Assembly (NCBI RefSeq): GCF_000768705.1
Contig: NZ_AVPJ01000013.1
Location: 36,995-100,994, forward strand
DNA: 64,000 nt
Source of the DNA: Knoellia sinensis KCTC 19936
GTDB lineage: Bacteria; Actinomycetota; Actinomycetes; Actinomycetales; Dermatophilaceae
Direction: 5' to 3'
In this document: piece after piece, positions 35,453 through 44,329 of the stretch
Layout of the letters: each line of letters starts with the position of its first letter
Position numbering within the stretch: position 1 is the stretch's first letter
Translations under genes and position numbers: made by a program
Notes under the pieces: generated by a model
Told to the model about the DNA's origin: nothing
The model's database searches: none
The model's input: only the letters and a program-made list of their open reading frames with translations

Positions 35453-36264
35453 GCGGCCGGCACTATGCCGCGCTCACAGGACCCGACGTGACGATCCGAT
35501 CCGGCGCCGCCACCCACGTGGGACGGGTGCGAGACCACAACGAGGACAGCCTCATCGCGGAGGGTCGCGTCTACGCCGTCGCCGACGGCATGGGCGGTCA
35601 CGCTGCCGGCGAGGTCGCGAGCGGCATCGCCGTCCAGTGCCTGGGTGAGCTCAACGCCCGTGACCGCGTCCGGTCCGAGGACGTCGTCGCCCTGCTGCGC
35701 CACACCAATGCCCGCATTCTCGAGTCCGCCGCAGCCCACCCGGAGCAGACGGGGATGGGCACGACCGTTGCCGGGCTCACCGTCGTCGACGCCGGTGGCG
35801 CCGACCACTGGATCGTCTTCAACATCGGCGACTCGCGCGTCTACCGGTTCCTCGGCAACCGGATGAGCCTCGTGACGCAGGACCACTCCGAGGTGCGCGA
35901 GATGGTCGACGCCGGACTCATCACCGCCGAGGAGGCCCTGCGCCACCCGATGCGCAACATCATCACCCGCTCGCTCGGCACCAATCCGGGCCCGAACGCG
36001 GACGTCTGGGTCTTCCCGCCACACCCCGGCGAACGCTTCGTCCTGTGCAGCGACGGCCTCACCAACGAGCTCGACGACCGCACGATCATGGTGGCGCTGC
36101 AGAAGTACGACGACCCGCAGGTCGTCGCCGACCACCTGTGCCAGGCGGCGGTCGAGGCGGGCGGTCGTGACAACATCAGTGTTGTCGTGGTGGCGTTCGA
36201 CGCCGATGACGACGACAGCGACGAGGCCGACACCGCTCCCCGTCACACCCTGATCCCGACCTGA
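35449..36264 (+). CDS. PP2C-family Ser/Thr protein phosphatase
   Basis: 271 aa. All metal-binding and catalytic motifs are present: RVRDHNEDS, VADGMGGHAAGEVAS, GMGTTVAGL, NIGDSRVYR, QDHSEV, LCSDGLTNELDD and GGRDNISVVVV. No membrane segment, so it is cytosolic, unlike PstP. It would reverse phosphorylation by the kinase encoded two genes downstream. The GTG start overlaps the previous stop. Confidence 0.95.
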   Translation: MSGRHYAALTGPDVTIRSGAATHVGRVRDHNEDSLIAEGRVYAVADGMGGHAAGEVASGIAVQCLGELNARDRVRSEDVVALLRHTNARILESAAAHPEQTGMGTTVAGLTVVDAGGADHWIVFNIGDSRVYRFLGNRMSLVTQDHSEVREMVDAGLITAEEALRHPMRNIITRSLGTNPGPNADVWVFPPHPGERFVLCSDGLTNELDDRTIMVALQKYDDPQVVADHLCQAAVEAGGRDNISVVVVAFDADDDDSDEADTAPRHTLIPT

Positions 36265-36275
36265 GGACGATCGCA

Positions 36276-37820
36276 GTGAGCAGCACCGAGGTCACGACCC
36301 AGGCCCCCGCGGGCTGGGTTGCCTTGTCCGCCGAAGACCGCCACCTGGTCGTCCGGGGCCATTCCTCGCTGAGTGACGACCTCCGCGGTCCCCTGGGCGT
36401 GGGACTCGTTGCGGTGCTCGACGCGCTGTCTCGCGACGGTTTGGGTGCGTTGCCCGACTTCGCCCTCGTGGACACCTCGGGGGAGCGGGCGCGAGTCCTC
36501 GTGCGCGGTTCCGCCGTGGTGCGCGCTGACGGTTCCGAGGTCTCCGCGGAGGGTCGTATGCCGTGGCGCGACGTCGACGTCGACGCTGCGGTTCTCGAGG
36601 TGGCTGGGTCGGATGGACTTCGCGGGGGCTGGCGGCGTCCGTCGCGACTGGGTCGGCCCGTGGTCGCTGCCGCAGCCGTTGACCCCGAGCCCGGCGCCGT
36701 GAGTTCCTCACCCGAGTCCGCCGTCAGTGACGAGCCGGCCGAGCCGGTCATCCCCGCTGAGTCGGACGTCGAGGTCGCGCCGGAGCCGATGGTCGAGGCG
36801 GCCCTCGAACCGGAGCCGGGACTCACGCCTGGGCTGGAACCCCAGCCCGCACCTGTGGCTCCGCCCGTCCCGCCGGCCGACCTCACCCTGCCTCCCTCGG
36901 AGGAGTACGCCGGTGCGGCGCCGGCCGAGCGGGTCATCCCCGAGCCGGAGTCCCGACCGGCCAAGAAGGTCCTCATCGACAGCGTCCCGTGGCGGACGCT
37001 CCCCGACGACGCGTCTCACGGTGCGAAGCCCGAGACCGCTGACCAGGCGGAATCCCCGTCGTCGCAGCCTGCCGCCGCTCCGGCAGTCCCCGACGCGCAC
37101 GCGGGCCCGACCGGTCCGGACAACTGGGGGATGACCGGACCGCCCCCCGGTGCCGCCGCGCCGGCCGCACCCGGACCTGCCCCGGTCGCCCCCGCTCCGT
37201 CAGCTCCCGGCGCAGACACGCCCGTCGTGGATGCGCCCGCCGGGGATGCGCCCGCCGTGGAGGCGCCCGCCACCCCTGCGCCGACCCCACCACCGGTCCC
37301 CGAGCTGACCGTGGACCGCGGCGCGGTCGCCCCGAGTCACGATGGCCCGGCCGACAGCCCGATCGTCCTGGCCGTCATCTGCCCGGCCGGACACCACTCG
37401 TCACCCCACGCAAGCGCTTGCCGGGTCTGCGGTCGCGACCTCCCGACCCAGCAGCCGTTCCAGACGCCGCGTCCCCAGCTCGGGAGCCTGCGCGTCTCGA
37501 CCGGTGGCCTCGTGCCGCTCGACCGCGGCATCCTCCTCGGCCGGTCGCCGAAGGTGAACGCCGACCTCCCGCCGAGCAGCCGCCCCCACCTCGTCCGGCT
37601 GGCCTCGCGCGACAACGACATCTCCCGCAACCACGCCGAGGTCATCCTCGAGGGCTGGCACGTGCTCGTTCGCGACCTCGGGTCGACCAACGGCACGACC
37701 GTGACCCTCCCCGGTCAGGAGCCGGTCCGCCTGCGCCCCACCGAGGACTTCGGCATCGAGCCGGGCGCGATCATCACCCTCGCCGACGAGGTCGCCCTCA
37801 CCTACGAGGTCTCCGAGTGA
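36276..37820 (+). CDS. FHA-domain protein with zinc ribbon
   Basis: 514 aa from GTG 36276 (GAGGA, 9 nt upstream). Residues 1-120 form an ordered N-terminal domain of unknown type. A long Pro/Ala/Glu-rich linker (about 125-360) follows. A four-Cys zinc ribbon is at about 370-390 (CPAGHHSSPHASACRVCG). The C-terminal FHA domain (about 400-512) has LLGRSPKV, ISRNHAEV and LGSTNGTTV, so it should read phosphothreonine. It lies between the phosphatase and the kinase, overlapping the kinase start, and is a probable adaptor for the kinase or the pseudokinase at 28-30 kb. Confidence 0.9.
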   Translation: MSSTEVTTQAPAGWVALSAEDRHLVVRGHSSLSDDLRGPLGVGLVAVLDALSRDGLGALPDFALVDTSGERARVLVRGSAVVRADGSEVSAEGRMPWRDVDVDAAVLEVAGSDGLRGGWRRPSRLGRPVVAAAAVDPEPGAVSSSPESAVSDEPAEPVIPAESDVEVAPEPMVEAALEPEPGLTPGLEPQPAPVAPPVPPADLTLPPSEEYAGAAPAERVIPEPESRPAKKVLIDSVPWRTLPDDASHGAKPETADQAESPSSQPAAAPAVPDAHAGPTGPDNWGMTGPPPGAAAPAAPGPAPVAPAPSAPGADTPVVDAPAGDAPAVEAPATPAPTPPPVPELTVDRGAVAPSHDGPADSPIVLAVICPAGHHSSPHASACRVCGRDLPTQQPFQTPRPQLGSLRVSTGGLVPLDRGILLGRSPKVNADLPPSSRPHLVRLASRDNDISRNHAEVILEGWHVLVRDLGSTNGTTVTLPGQEPVRLRPTEDFGIEPGAIITLADEVALTYEVSE

Positions 37821-39304
37821 GTCGGACAGCACCCAGCACGGCCCCGGAGATCCCCGGACTCGTCTATCGCCAACCCCTGGGTTCGGGCGGCTACGCCGAC
37901 GTCTTCCTCTACGAGCAGCAGATGCCGCGCATGCCCGTGGCCGTCAAGGTCCTCAAGCGCGACGGGCTGACTCCGGCGATCCGGCGCCAGTTCATCGAAG
38001 AGGCCAACACCATGGCCGAGCTCGCGGACCACCCCTACATCGTCCAGGTCTTCCGCAGCGAGCAGCTCGCCGACGGCGGCGCCTACCTCGTGATGAAGTA
38101 CTACCCGCCGCCCAACCTCGCGACGCGAGCGAAGCGCGAGCGGCTGACGGTCGAGGAAGTGCTGCGTACCGGCATACAACTGTCTTCTGCGGTCGAGACC
38201 GCGCACCGCGCGGGCATCATCCACCGCGACATCAAGCCGGCGAACGTCCTCGTGAGCCAGTACGGCGCACCGGGGCTGACCGACTTCGGCATCGCCGGGC
38301 GTGGTGGCAACCAGGACGAGCACGACGAGGACGTCGGTGTCTCCGTGCCGTGGTCGCCGCCCGAGGTGCTCTATGGCCAGAGCAACGGGGACTCCCGCAG
38401 CGACGTCTACTCCCTGGCCGCGACGCTGTGGCACCTCCTCGTGGGGCGCTCGCCGTTCGAGCAGCCGGGGGGCGACAACTCCGCCTACGCGCTCATGCCG
38501 CGCATCCGCGCGACGCCGGCCCCGCAGACCGGGCGTGCTGACGTCCCCCTCAGCCTCGAACGCCTCCTCGGCCAGGCCATGGCCAAGAAGCCCGACGCCC
38601 GACCGCAGACGGCGATCGAGTTCGCCCGTGGGCTGCAGGCGATCGAGCAGGAACAGCGCTTCGCACGGACCCCCATCGTCGTCCTCGACGAGTCCGGGCA
38701 CACGACCGTCGCCGACGGCGGTGGTCGCCCGGCACCGGAGCACACCGACCACGACCGCACGAGCGTTCGCGCGCCTGCGGTCATGTCGCCGCAACCCCAG
38801 TTGCCCACTGCGACACCGCGTTCCGCGGACGAAGCCGCCGTCGACGAGGGACCGCAACCTCTCACGATCAGCGGTGGCGCCCTCCTCGCCGGGGTCGGAG
38901 TCGTGCTCCTCGCCCTGGTCGGTGCGCTCGTGTGGGCGATCGGCTTCCGCAGTGATGACGCCCCGGTGGACGCCTCGACCGACGCACCCAGGGCGTCGGC
39001 GACCGTTGGTGGTGGTGGCCCGGTCGTCGACATCCCGGAGCCGCCGGGCCTCGACGGGCAGGGAGTCCCGGGGTCAGTGGTGTTCACGTGGAACTACGCC
39101 GGTGTCCGCAAGGGCGACTTCTATCGGATGCGGATCGCGCCGAGTCAGGCCGAGGTTGTCGATGCTGAGGTGACGACCGTCAGGGAGATGCCGCACAAGG
39201 TGGCCGCCGCGCCGGGGGAGACCGTGTGCGCTCAGGTGGCCGTGGCCCGCGCCGCTGGTGCCACGTCGGCGTATTCGGGAATCAAGTGCCTGCAGGGAGG
39301 GTGA
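37817..39304 (+). CDS. Transmembrane Ser/Thr protein kinase
   Basis: 495 aa. The GTG at 37817 overlaps the FHA gene's stop. The kinase domain (about residues 10-275) is complete: LGSGGYADVF glycine loop, VAVKVL lysine, IIHRDIKPANVLVS catalytic loop, LTDFGIAG, and an APE-like SPPEVLYG. A linker follows, one membrane helix (about 355-378, LLAGVGVVLLALVGALVWAI), then a short extracellular FnIII-like domain with two Cys (ETVCAQVAVARAA...GIKCLQGG). Unlike PknB it lacks PASTA repeats. It could sense an extracellular state and phosphorylate FHA partners. Confidence 0.93.
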   Translation: MSRTAPSTAPEIPGLVYRQPLGSGGYADVFLYEQQMPRMPVAVKVLKRDGLTPAIRRQFIEEANTMAELADHPYIVQVFRSEQLADGGAYLVMKYYPPPNLATRAKRERLTVEEVLRTGIQLSSAVETAHRAGIIHRDIKPANVLVSQYGAPGLTDFGIAGRGGNQDEHDEDVGVSVPWSPPEVLYGQSNGDSRSDVYSLAATLWHLLVGRSPFEQPGGDNSAYALMPRIRATPAPQTGRADVPLSLERLLGQAMAKKPDARPQTAIEFARGLQAIEQEQRFARTPIVVLDESGHTTVADGGGRPAPEHTDHDRTSVRAPAVMSPQPQLPTATPRSADEAAVDEGPQPLTISGGALLAGVGVVLLALVGALVWAIGFRSDDAPVDASTDAPRASATVGGGGPVVDIPEPPGLDGQGVPGSVVFTWNYAGVRKGDFYRMRIAPSQAEVVDAEVTTVREMPHKVAAAPGETVCAQVAVARAAGATSAYSGIKCLQGG

Positions 39305-39307
39305 CCC

Positions 39308-40000
39308 ATGGCTGTGACGGTGGAGTTCTGCGGTGAGGAGTTCGTCGCCGGGGAGGAGGCCCCGCTGACGATCGGTCGGGTGGCGGACGTCGAGATCGAC
39401 GACAACCCCTACCTCCACCGAGTCTTCCTCCAGGTGCACCGCGAGCATGACCTGTGGTGGCTGAGCAACGTCGGGTCGACCCTCACTGCGACGGTCGGCG
39501 ACCGGCAGGGCCTGTTCCAGGCGTGGCTCAACCCGGGGGCGCGCATTCCCCTGGCGCTCGAGGCGTTCACCGTGTGGTTCACGGCAGGGCCGACGACCTA
39601 TGACTTCGACATCACCGTCGACGACGCGACGTTCACGTCCATCGTCACCGAACCGGAACCCGAGCCGGAGGACTCGCCGGGTGAGACGACGGTCGGACGC
39701 GTCTCGATGACGCCCGACCAGAAGCTCCTCATCGTCGCCCTGTGCGAGGGCTTCCTGCGCACCCCGTCGGCCGGGCAGGGCACGATCCCGTCCTCGGCCC
39801 AGGCTGCCGCCCGCCTCGGGTGGACGACGACGAAGTTCAACCGCAAGCTCGACAACGTCTGCCAGAAGCTCGCCGACGCCGGCACCCGGGGCCTGCACGG
39901 AGGGCCGGGCAAGCTGGCGAGCAACCGCAAGTCCCGCCTCGTCGAGCACGCCCTCTCGACCCGCATGGTGACCGAAGCAGACCTCGCCCTCCTCCCCTGA
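39308..40000 (+). CDS. FHA-like domain protein with C-terminal HTH
   Basis: 230 aa, 3 nt after the kinase gene. The N-terminal half is FHA-like (PLTIGRVADVEIDDNPYLHR, WWLSNVGSTLTATV) but lacks the full SxxH motif; position-equivalent residues read LHRVFLQVH. The C-terminal half (about 135-225) looks like a winged or sigma-4-like HTH: TPDQKLLIVALCEGFLR, SAQAAARLGWTTTKFNRKLDNVCQKL. This would tie kinase output to transcription or to DNA; that role is inference. Confidence 0.78.
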   Translation: MAVTVEFCGEEFVAGEEAPLTIGRVADVEIDDNPYLHRVFLQVHREHDLWWLSNVGSTLTATVGDRQGLFQAWLNPGARIPLALEAFTVWFTAGPTTYDFDITVDDATFTSIVTEPEPEPEDSPGETTVGRVSMTPDQKLLIVALCEGFLRTPSAGQGTIPSSAQAAARLGWTTTKFNRKLDNVCQKLADAGTRGLHGGPGKLASNRKSRLVEHALSTRMVTEADLALLP

Positions 40001-40008
40001 TCCCTCTG

Positions 40009-40068
40009 CGACTTTGTGCCCCATTGGGACACGGCCTCTCTCGACTTTGTGCCCCAATGGGACACGGC
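40009..40068. repeat. Two direct copies of the GTGCCCC repeat
   Basis: CGACTTTGTGCCCC followed by AWTGGGACACGGC occurs at 40009-40035 and 40042-40068, in the gap after the FHA-HTH gene. Each copy contains the near-palindrome GTGCCCCAATGGGACAC, so each can fold alone. The rest of the 163-nt gap has a TTGTCCACA-like sequence (40075-40083) and no gene. Confidence 0.75.
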
Positions 40069-40163
40069 TCCGCGTTGTCCACAGTGGGCGGATCGGCCCG
40101 GCGTCGTCCACAGATCTGCTGGCGCCGTAGCGCGCCCCGAGCCGGTCCTCGCAATGTGGGTGG

Positions 40164-41219
40164 ATGAGCGCCTTCAAGGACCTCCCGCAACCTTTCGCCC
40201 GTGCCGACGTTCTGGCCGCGGACCTCTCACCTCGTGCGATCGGCAGGGAAGTCGCGCGCGGACTCGTGATCGAAGTCGCCAAGCGCCTGTATGCCGTCCG
40301 CTCGCCTTGGGAGGAGCAGCCCCCTTGGGTGCGCCACCGGTCCATGGCCGCGGCCGCGGTGCGCCTGACCAAGGACGCGATCATCAGCCACGCGAGCGAT
40401 GCCGCGCTCTTGGGCCTGCCGTACCCGACGCATCCACCCAGCAGGGTGTCGATGACACTCATGGATGACGGTCGAACACTTCGATCCGACAGTTGGCGGC
40501 GCTTCGCCCGTGCGCAGACTCCTTATGAGCATGTGGAGATCCGGGACGGGGTTCCCCGGCTCGTGCGGGCTCGAACCGTCATCGACTGTGCCCGCGTCCT
40601 GCACCCCCGGGATGCACTCGCCATTGCCGATGGCGCCCTTCGCGCAGGAATGGTGACCCATGAAGCACTTCTCACGATGCGGCGCCACCAACGGAAGTGG
40701 CCGGGTGTCGCCAAAGCCAACGACGTCCTCATGCTGGCCGACGGCCGACGGGAGAACTGGCTTGAGTCCGCCTCCGCCTGGGCCGCGCATGAGTGGGGTC
40801 TGCCGATCGCGGTCCCACAGGTGAACATCCTGACCTCGACCCGGCGCTTCGCCGGTCGATGCGACGCGCTGTGGCCGGACGAGGGGATCGTGGGGGAGGC
40901 CGACGGGGTGGAGAAGTACCTCATGGGCGGTTCCTCCGAGGCCGCAGTGCTCCAGCGACTCGAGGCGGAGGCTGTCCGGCAGCGGGGTTTCACCGAACTG
41001 GGGCTCGAGGTCGTGCGATGGGTTCCCCGCGAGGCCATTGACGGCGCTGAGCTCCATGCGCGGTTCCAGGCGGCGAAGCGTGGTGCTGGCTCTCCGACGC
41101 TGACGGCCGAGTTCGCCTGTAGCTGTTGCAGTAGGGCGTTGGCCGAATGCTCGGTGGAGGCGCACCTACGGCAGTGGCGTCGACAACTCGTTGAGGAGTT
41201 CGCCCCGAAGGTGTGGTGA
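40164..41219 (+). CDS. AbiEi-like/DUF559-type protein
   Basis: 351 aa. The N-terminal part (FARADVLAADLSPRAIGREVARGLVIEVAKRLY) resembles the winged-helix domain of AbiEi-type antitoxins and matches a form common in actinobacteria. The middle has DGVPRLVRARTVIDCARVL. The C-terminal half (GRCDALWPDEGIVGEADGVEKY) recalls the nuclease-like DUF559 fold with its D...E-x-D pattern, and ends in a CSCCSRALAEC cluster. No AbiEii partner gene is adjacent. It interrupts the signalling cluster on the same strand and is flanked on both sides by GTGCCCC repeats. Confidence 0.65.
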   Translation: MSAFKDLPQPFARADVLAADLSPRAIGREVARGLVIEVAKRLYAVRSPWEEQPPWVRHRSMAAAAVRLTKDAIISHASDAALLGLPYPTHPPSRVSMTLMDDGRTLRSDSWRRFARAQTPYEHVEIRDGVPRLVRARTVIDCARVLHPRDALAIADGALRAGMVTHEALLTMRRHQRKWPGVAKANDVLMLADGRRENWLESASAWAAHEWGLPIAVPQVNILTSTRRFAGRCDALWPDEGIVGEADGVEKYLMGGSSEAAVLQRLEAEAVRQRGFTELGLEVVRWVPREAIDGAELHARFQAAKRGAGSPTLTAEFACSCCSRALAECSVEAHLRQWRRQLVEEFAPKVW

Positions 41220-41271
41220 GGACCACCCGCGTCCGCTCGTGCGCACGCCGGAACGTCACCAGGCTTTCGCT

Positions 41272-41298
41272 CGTCCTTGTGCCCCGTTGGGACACGAC
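41272..41298. repeat. Single GTGCCCC repeat copy
   Basis: CTTGTGCCCCGTTGGGACACG, 50 nt after the AbiEi-like gene; same family as 40009-40068. Confidence 0.7.
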
Positions 41299-41393
41299 CT
41301 TGGAAGGTGAGAGGGCGAGGAACGGGGCGCGACGGCATACGTGCAGGTCCGTCGTCTTTGTGCCCCACCGAGACTCCACCGATCACCGCTGGC

Positions 41394-41485
41394 TGTCCCA
41401 ATGGGGCACAAGGACGCGGGGTGCTGGCTGTCCCCATGGGGCACAAGGACGCGGGGTGCTGGCTGTCCCAATGGGGCACAAAGTC
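41394..41485. repeat. 35-bp tandem repeat array of the GTGCCCC family
   Basis: TGTCCCAATGGGGCACAAGG begins at 41394, with near-identical starts at 41429 and 41464, an exact period of 35 nt. The first two units share the same filler (GACGCGGGGTGCTGGC); the third ends the array in AAAGTC. A degenerate opposite-strand copy is at 41354-41374. Each unit's core is a near-palindrome. Confidence 0.8.
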
Positions 41486-41741
41486 GGGGAGGAGCGGGGG
41501 AGGAAAAGGTGCCGATTCAACTACTCGGGCGTAGCCCGAACGGGGTATGGACACCGACTGGACCTGTGCGCTCAGGCCGGTAGCATGCATCGCGGCACGC
41601 GTGACTTCCTGACAGAGTCGAGGGGGATGCGTCGGTGTCTGAACACCCATGGGGGGTGACGTCTCGCGTCCGGGACCACATCGCATTTCCGGTTCCGCGC
41701 GACACGGGTCGCCCTCCACCGCGATGAGAGGACCCTGACCC

Positions 41742-42710
41742 ATGACGGTCACCCATGACCAGGCTGCCTGGTTCACCAAGACCTTCGAGGCGATGGTGAG
41801 CAACGTCGACAAGGCCGTGCTCGGCAAGGAGCACGTCATCCGACTGGCCCTGACCTGCATGCTGTCCGAGGGGCACCTGCTCCTCGAGGACTTCCCCGGC
41901 ACGGGCAAGACCCAGCTGGCCCGCGCGCTCTCGAGCACCGTGCACGGCACCAACAGCCGCATCCAGTTCACACCGGACCTGCTCCCCAGCGACGTCACCG
42001 GCGTGACGATCTATGACCCCAACAGCAAGACGTTCGAGTTCCACAAGGGTCCGATCTTCGCGACGATCGTCCTCGCCGACGAGATCAACCGCGCCTCACC
42101 CAAGACGCAGTCCGCGCTCCTCGAGGTCATGGAGGAAGCCAAGGTCACCGTCGACGGCACCCGCCACGAGGTCGGCGAGCCGTTCATGGTCATCGCCACC
42201 CAGAACCCGATCGAGCAGGCCGGCACCTACCGCCTCCCCGAGGCGCAGCTCGACCGCTTCCTCATGAAGACGTCGCTCGGCTACCCCGACCACGACGCCA
42301 CCGTCCGGGTCCTGCGCGACGCGAAGACCCGTGACCGCACCAAGGCGCTCGAGCCGGTCGTCACGTCCCAGGTGATCCTCGACATGGCCGAGCTCGCGGA
42401 CGAGGTGCACGTCGACGACGCGATCCTCGACTACGTCTCCCGCATCGCGGAGGAGTCGCGCCGCCACGTGAGCGTCCGCCTCGGCCTGTCGGTCCGCGGC
42501 TGCCTCGCGTTCATCCGCTGCGCCAAGACCTGGGCCATCGGCCAGGGCCGCACCCACGTCATCCCCGACGACATCAAGCTCCTCGCGCAGCCGGTCCTCA
42601 ACCACCGCCTGCTCGTGACGGCCGAGGCCCAGTTCGCCGGCATCGACGTCGACCAGGTCATCACCCAGATCCTCGGAGAGGTCGCCCCGCCGACCGAGCG
42701 GGTCGCCTGA
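41742..42710 (+). CDS. MoxR-family AAA+ ATPase
   Basis: 322 aa. Walker A DFPGTGKTQLARAL (about residues 50-64), Walker B VLADEINRASPKTQSALLEVMEE, sensor MVIATQNPIEQAGTYRLPEAQLDRF, and a C-terminal lid with LGLSVRGCLAFIRCAKTWA. MoxR ATPases act as chaperones for partners encoded beside them. It is followed after 2 nt by a DUF58 gene and then a TgpA-type gene, the classic three-gene arrangement. Confidence 0.95.
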   Translation: MTVTHDQAAWFTKTFEAMVSNVDKAVLGKEHVIRLALTCMLSEGHLLLEDFPGTGKTQLARALSSTVHGTNSRIQFTPDLLPSDVTGVTIYDPNSKTFEFHKGPIFATIVLADEINRASPKTQSALLEVMEEAKVTVDGTRHEVGEPFMVIATQNPIEQAGTYRLPEAQLDRFLMKTSLGYPDHDATVRVLRDAKTRDRTKALEPVVTSQVILDMAELADEVHVDDAILDYVSRIAEESRRHVSVRLGLSVRGCLAFIRCAKTWAIGQGRTHVIPDDIKLLAQPVLNHRLLVTAEAQFAGIDVDQVITQILGEVAPPTERVA

Positions 42711-42712
42711 CG

Positions 42713-44329
42713 ATGACCAAGCCGGTGGAGTCCGAGGAGTCGACAGTTCGACGGTCCGATCTGTCCGGACCGCCGCCGTCGACCCCTCAGGCACCGCCGC
42801 GGCAACCGCTCCACCCCGACCCGGTCGACGCCGAGTCCACCATCTCGCGCTCCTCGCTCAAGGTGCGTCCCGCCCAGGACCAGCCCAGTCGGAGGCGCTC
42901 GAACGGCGCCACTGCGTCCGGCGGCTCCCGCTGGCGGTCCGTCCTCGGCCTCGGGTCCCGCGCCGAGGACACGCAGGCCATCCGGCGCAACGACACCCAG
43001 CCCGCCGCGGTCAGTGGGAAGTCCACCCGCCGCCGAGCCGAGCTGCCGACCATCACCCTGCCGCGGGTGCAGATCCCGACCGCACTCACCGAGACCGGCG
43101 CCCGCATCCTCGACCTGACGGGTGACCGCATCAAGCCGCTCGCCGAGCGCTCCGAGCCGGTGTGGCGCCCGGTGACGCGGGGCCTCGCGTGGGTTTCACC
43201 GCTCGGCTGGACCGTCCTCGCGCTCGGGCTCGTCGCGTGGTTCCTCGCGAGCCGCTACGAATGGACCGAGCTGGCGATGATCGCCGTCGCCTGCCTCGTC
43301 CTCTTCCTCGCCTGCGTGGCGCTCGCGGTCGGCCACGCCAAGGTCGAGATCCGCACTGATGTCGACCCCACCCGCGTCGTCGTCGGTGAGCCGGCGACCG
43401 GTCGCATCGAGGTCCGCAACCTCTCGGGCCGCGGCATGCTGCCGCTGCTGGTCGAGTTGCCCGTCGGCCGGTCCGCGGCGCGATTCACCCTGCCCTCCCT
43501 CGCGTCCGGCAAGACACACGAGGAACTCTTCGTCGTACCCACCGAACGCCGCGGCGTCATCAAGGTCGGGCCGGCGACGACCGTCCATGGCGACCCCCTC
43601 GGCCTCGTCCGTCGCACGATGGAGTGGACCGAGCAGACCGAGCTCTTCGTGCACCCCGAGACGACCTCCCTCGAGTCCCTCGGTGCCGGGCTCCTGCGCG
43701 ACCTCGAGGGTGAGGTCACCCCGGATCTCTCGATGTCCGACCTCGCCTTCCACGCCCTGCGCGAGTACCAGCCCGGCGACGACCGTCGCTACATCCACTG
43801 GCGCTCCAGCGCGAAGCACGGTCGACTCCTCGTGCGCCAGTTCCTCGACACCCGGCGCTCCCACCTCGCGGTCGTCGTCGACACGACACCCGAGGTCTAC
43901 ACCGGGGAGGACGCGGCGGTCGAGCTTGCGATCTCCTGCGCCGCCTCGCTCGCCGTGCGCTCGATCCTCGACGAGCAGGACACCACGGTCGTCTGCCATG
44001 ACCAGCAGATCTCGCGGTCCACGGCACCCATCACGCTCGACGCCTTCGCTCGCGCCGAGGTCGGCCCCGTCGACGTCTTCGGGTCGACCGGCGACGCGGC
44101 GGCGCTGGCTCCCGACGCGAGCATCGCCATCCTCGTCACCGGCTCGCACCGCCCGTTCATCCAGGTCCAGCGCGCACTCGCCCAGTTCGAGGTCGAGGTC
44201 ATCAAGGTCGCCCTCGTCATCGACCCGGATGCTCAGGTCGGCGTCCGCAGCGCGGCCGGGCTGACGATCCTCACCGTTCGTGAACTCGCCGACCTGCGCC
44301 GCGTCCTCTTCAGTGGAGCTCTCGTATGA
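42713..44329 (+). CDS. DUF58-domain membrane protein
   Basis: 538 aa. A long cytosolic N-terminus (about 150 residues, rich in Ser, Pro and Arg, with an acidic-basic pattern open to phosphorylation) precedes two membrane helices (about 162-182 and 186-206). A beta-rich section and the DUF58 core follow: FHALREYQPGDDRRYIHWRSSAKHGRLLVRQF (at about 342-372, in the VWA-like fold). It overlaps the next gene by 4 nt. DUF58 proteins are typical MoxR partners. Confidence 0.9.
   Translation: MTKPVESEESTVRRSDLSGPPPSTPQAPPRQPLHPDPVDAESTISRSSLKVRPAQDQPSRRRSNGATASGGSRWRSVLGLGSRAEDTQAIRRNDTQPAAVSGKSTRRRAELPTITLPRVQIPTALTETGARILDLTGDRIKPLAERSEPVWRPVTRGLAWVSPLGWTVLALGLVAWFLASRYEWTELAMIAVACLVLFLACVALAVGHAKVEIRTDVDPTRVVVGEPATGRIEVRNLSGRGMLPLLVELPVGRSAARFTLPSLASGKTHEELFVVPTERRGVIKVGPATTVHGDPLGLVRRTMEWTEQTELFVHPETTSLESLGAGLLRDLEGEVTPDLSMSDLAFHALREYQPGDDRRYIHWRSSAKHGRLLVRQFLDTRRSHLAVVVDTTPEVYTGEDAAVELAISCAASLAVRSILDEQDTTVVCHDQQISRSTAPITLDAFARAEVGPVDVFGSTGDAAALAPDASIAILVTGSHRPFIQVQRALAQFEVEVIKVALVIDPDAQVGVRSAAGLTILTVRELADLRRVLFSGALV

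Larger units (their letters stand above)
41220..41741. other. 522-nt gap with a repeat cluster upstream of moxR
   Basis: No gene is supported here. It holds GTGCCCC repeats at 41272-41298 and 41354-41374, the 35-bp tandem array at 41394-41485, one CGGCATAC octamer (41333), and a possible -10 TAGCAT near 41582. The moxR Shine-Dalgarno GAGAGGA ends about 8 nt before ATG 41742. Confidence 0.7.

Noticed and set aside
40075..40083. DnaA box in the FHA-HTH/AbiEi gap
   Set aside because: A single TTGTCCACA match about 24 kb from oriC without neighbouring boxes; chance or minor titration site.
41394..41485. CRISPR array
   Set aside because: Only three units, no unique spacers between them, palindromic cores belonging to a dispersed family, and no cas genes.
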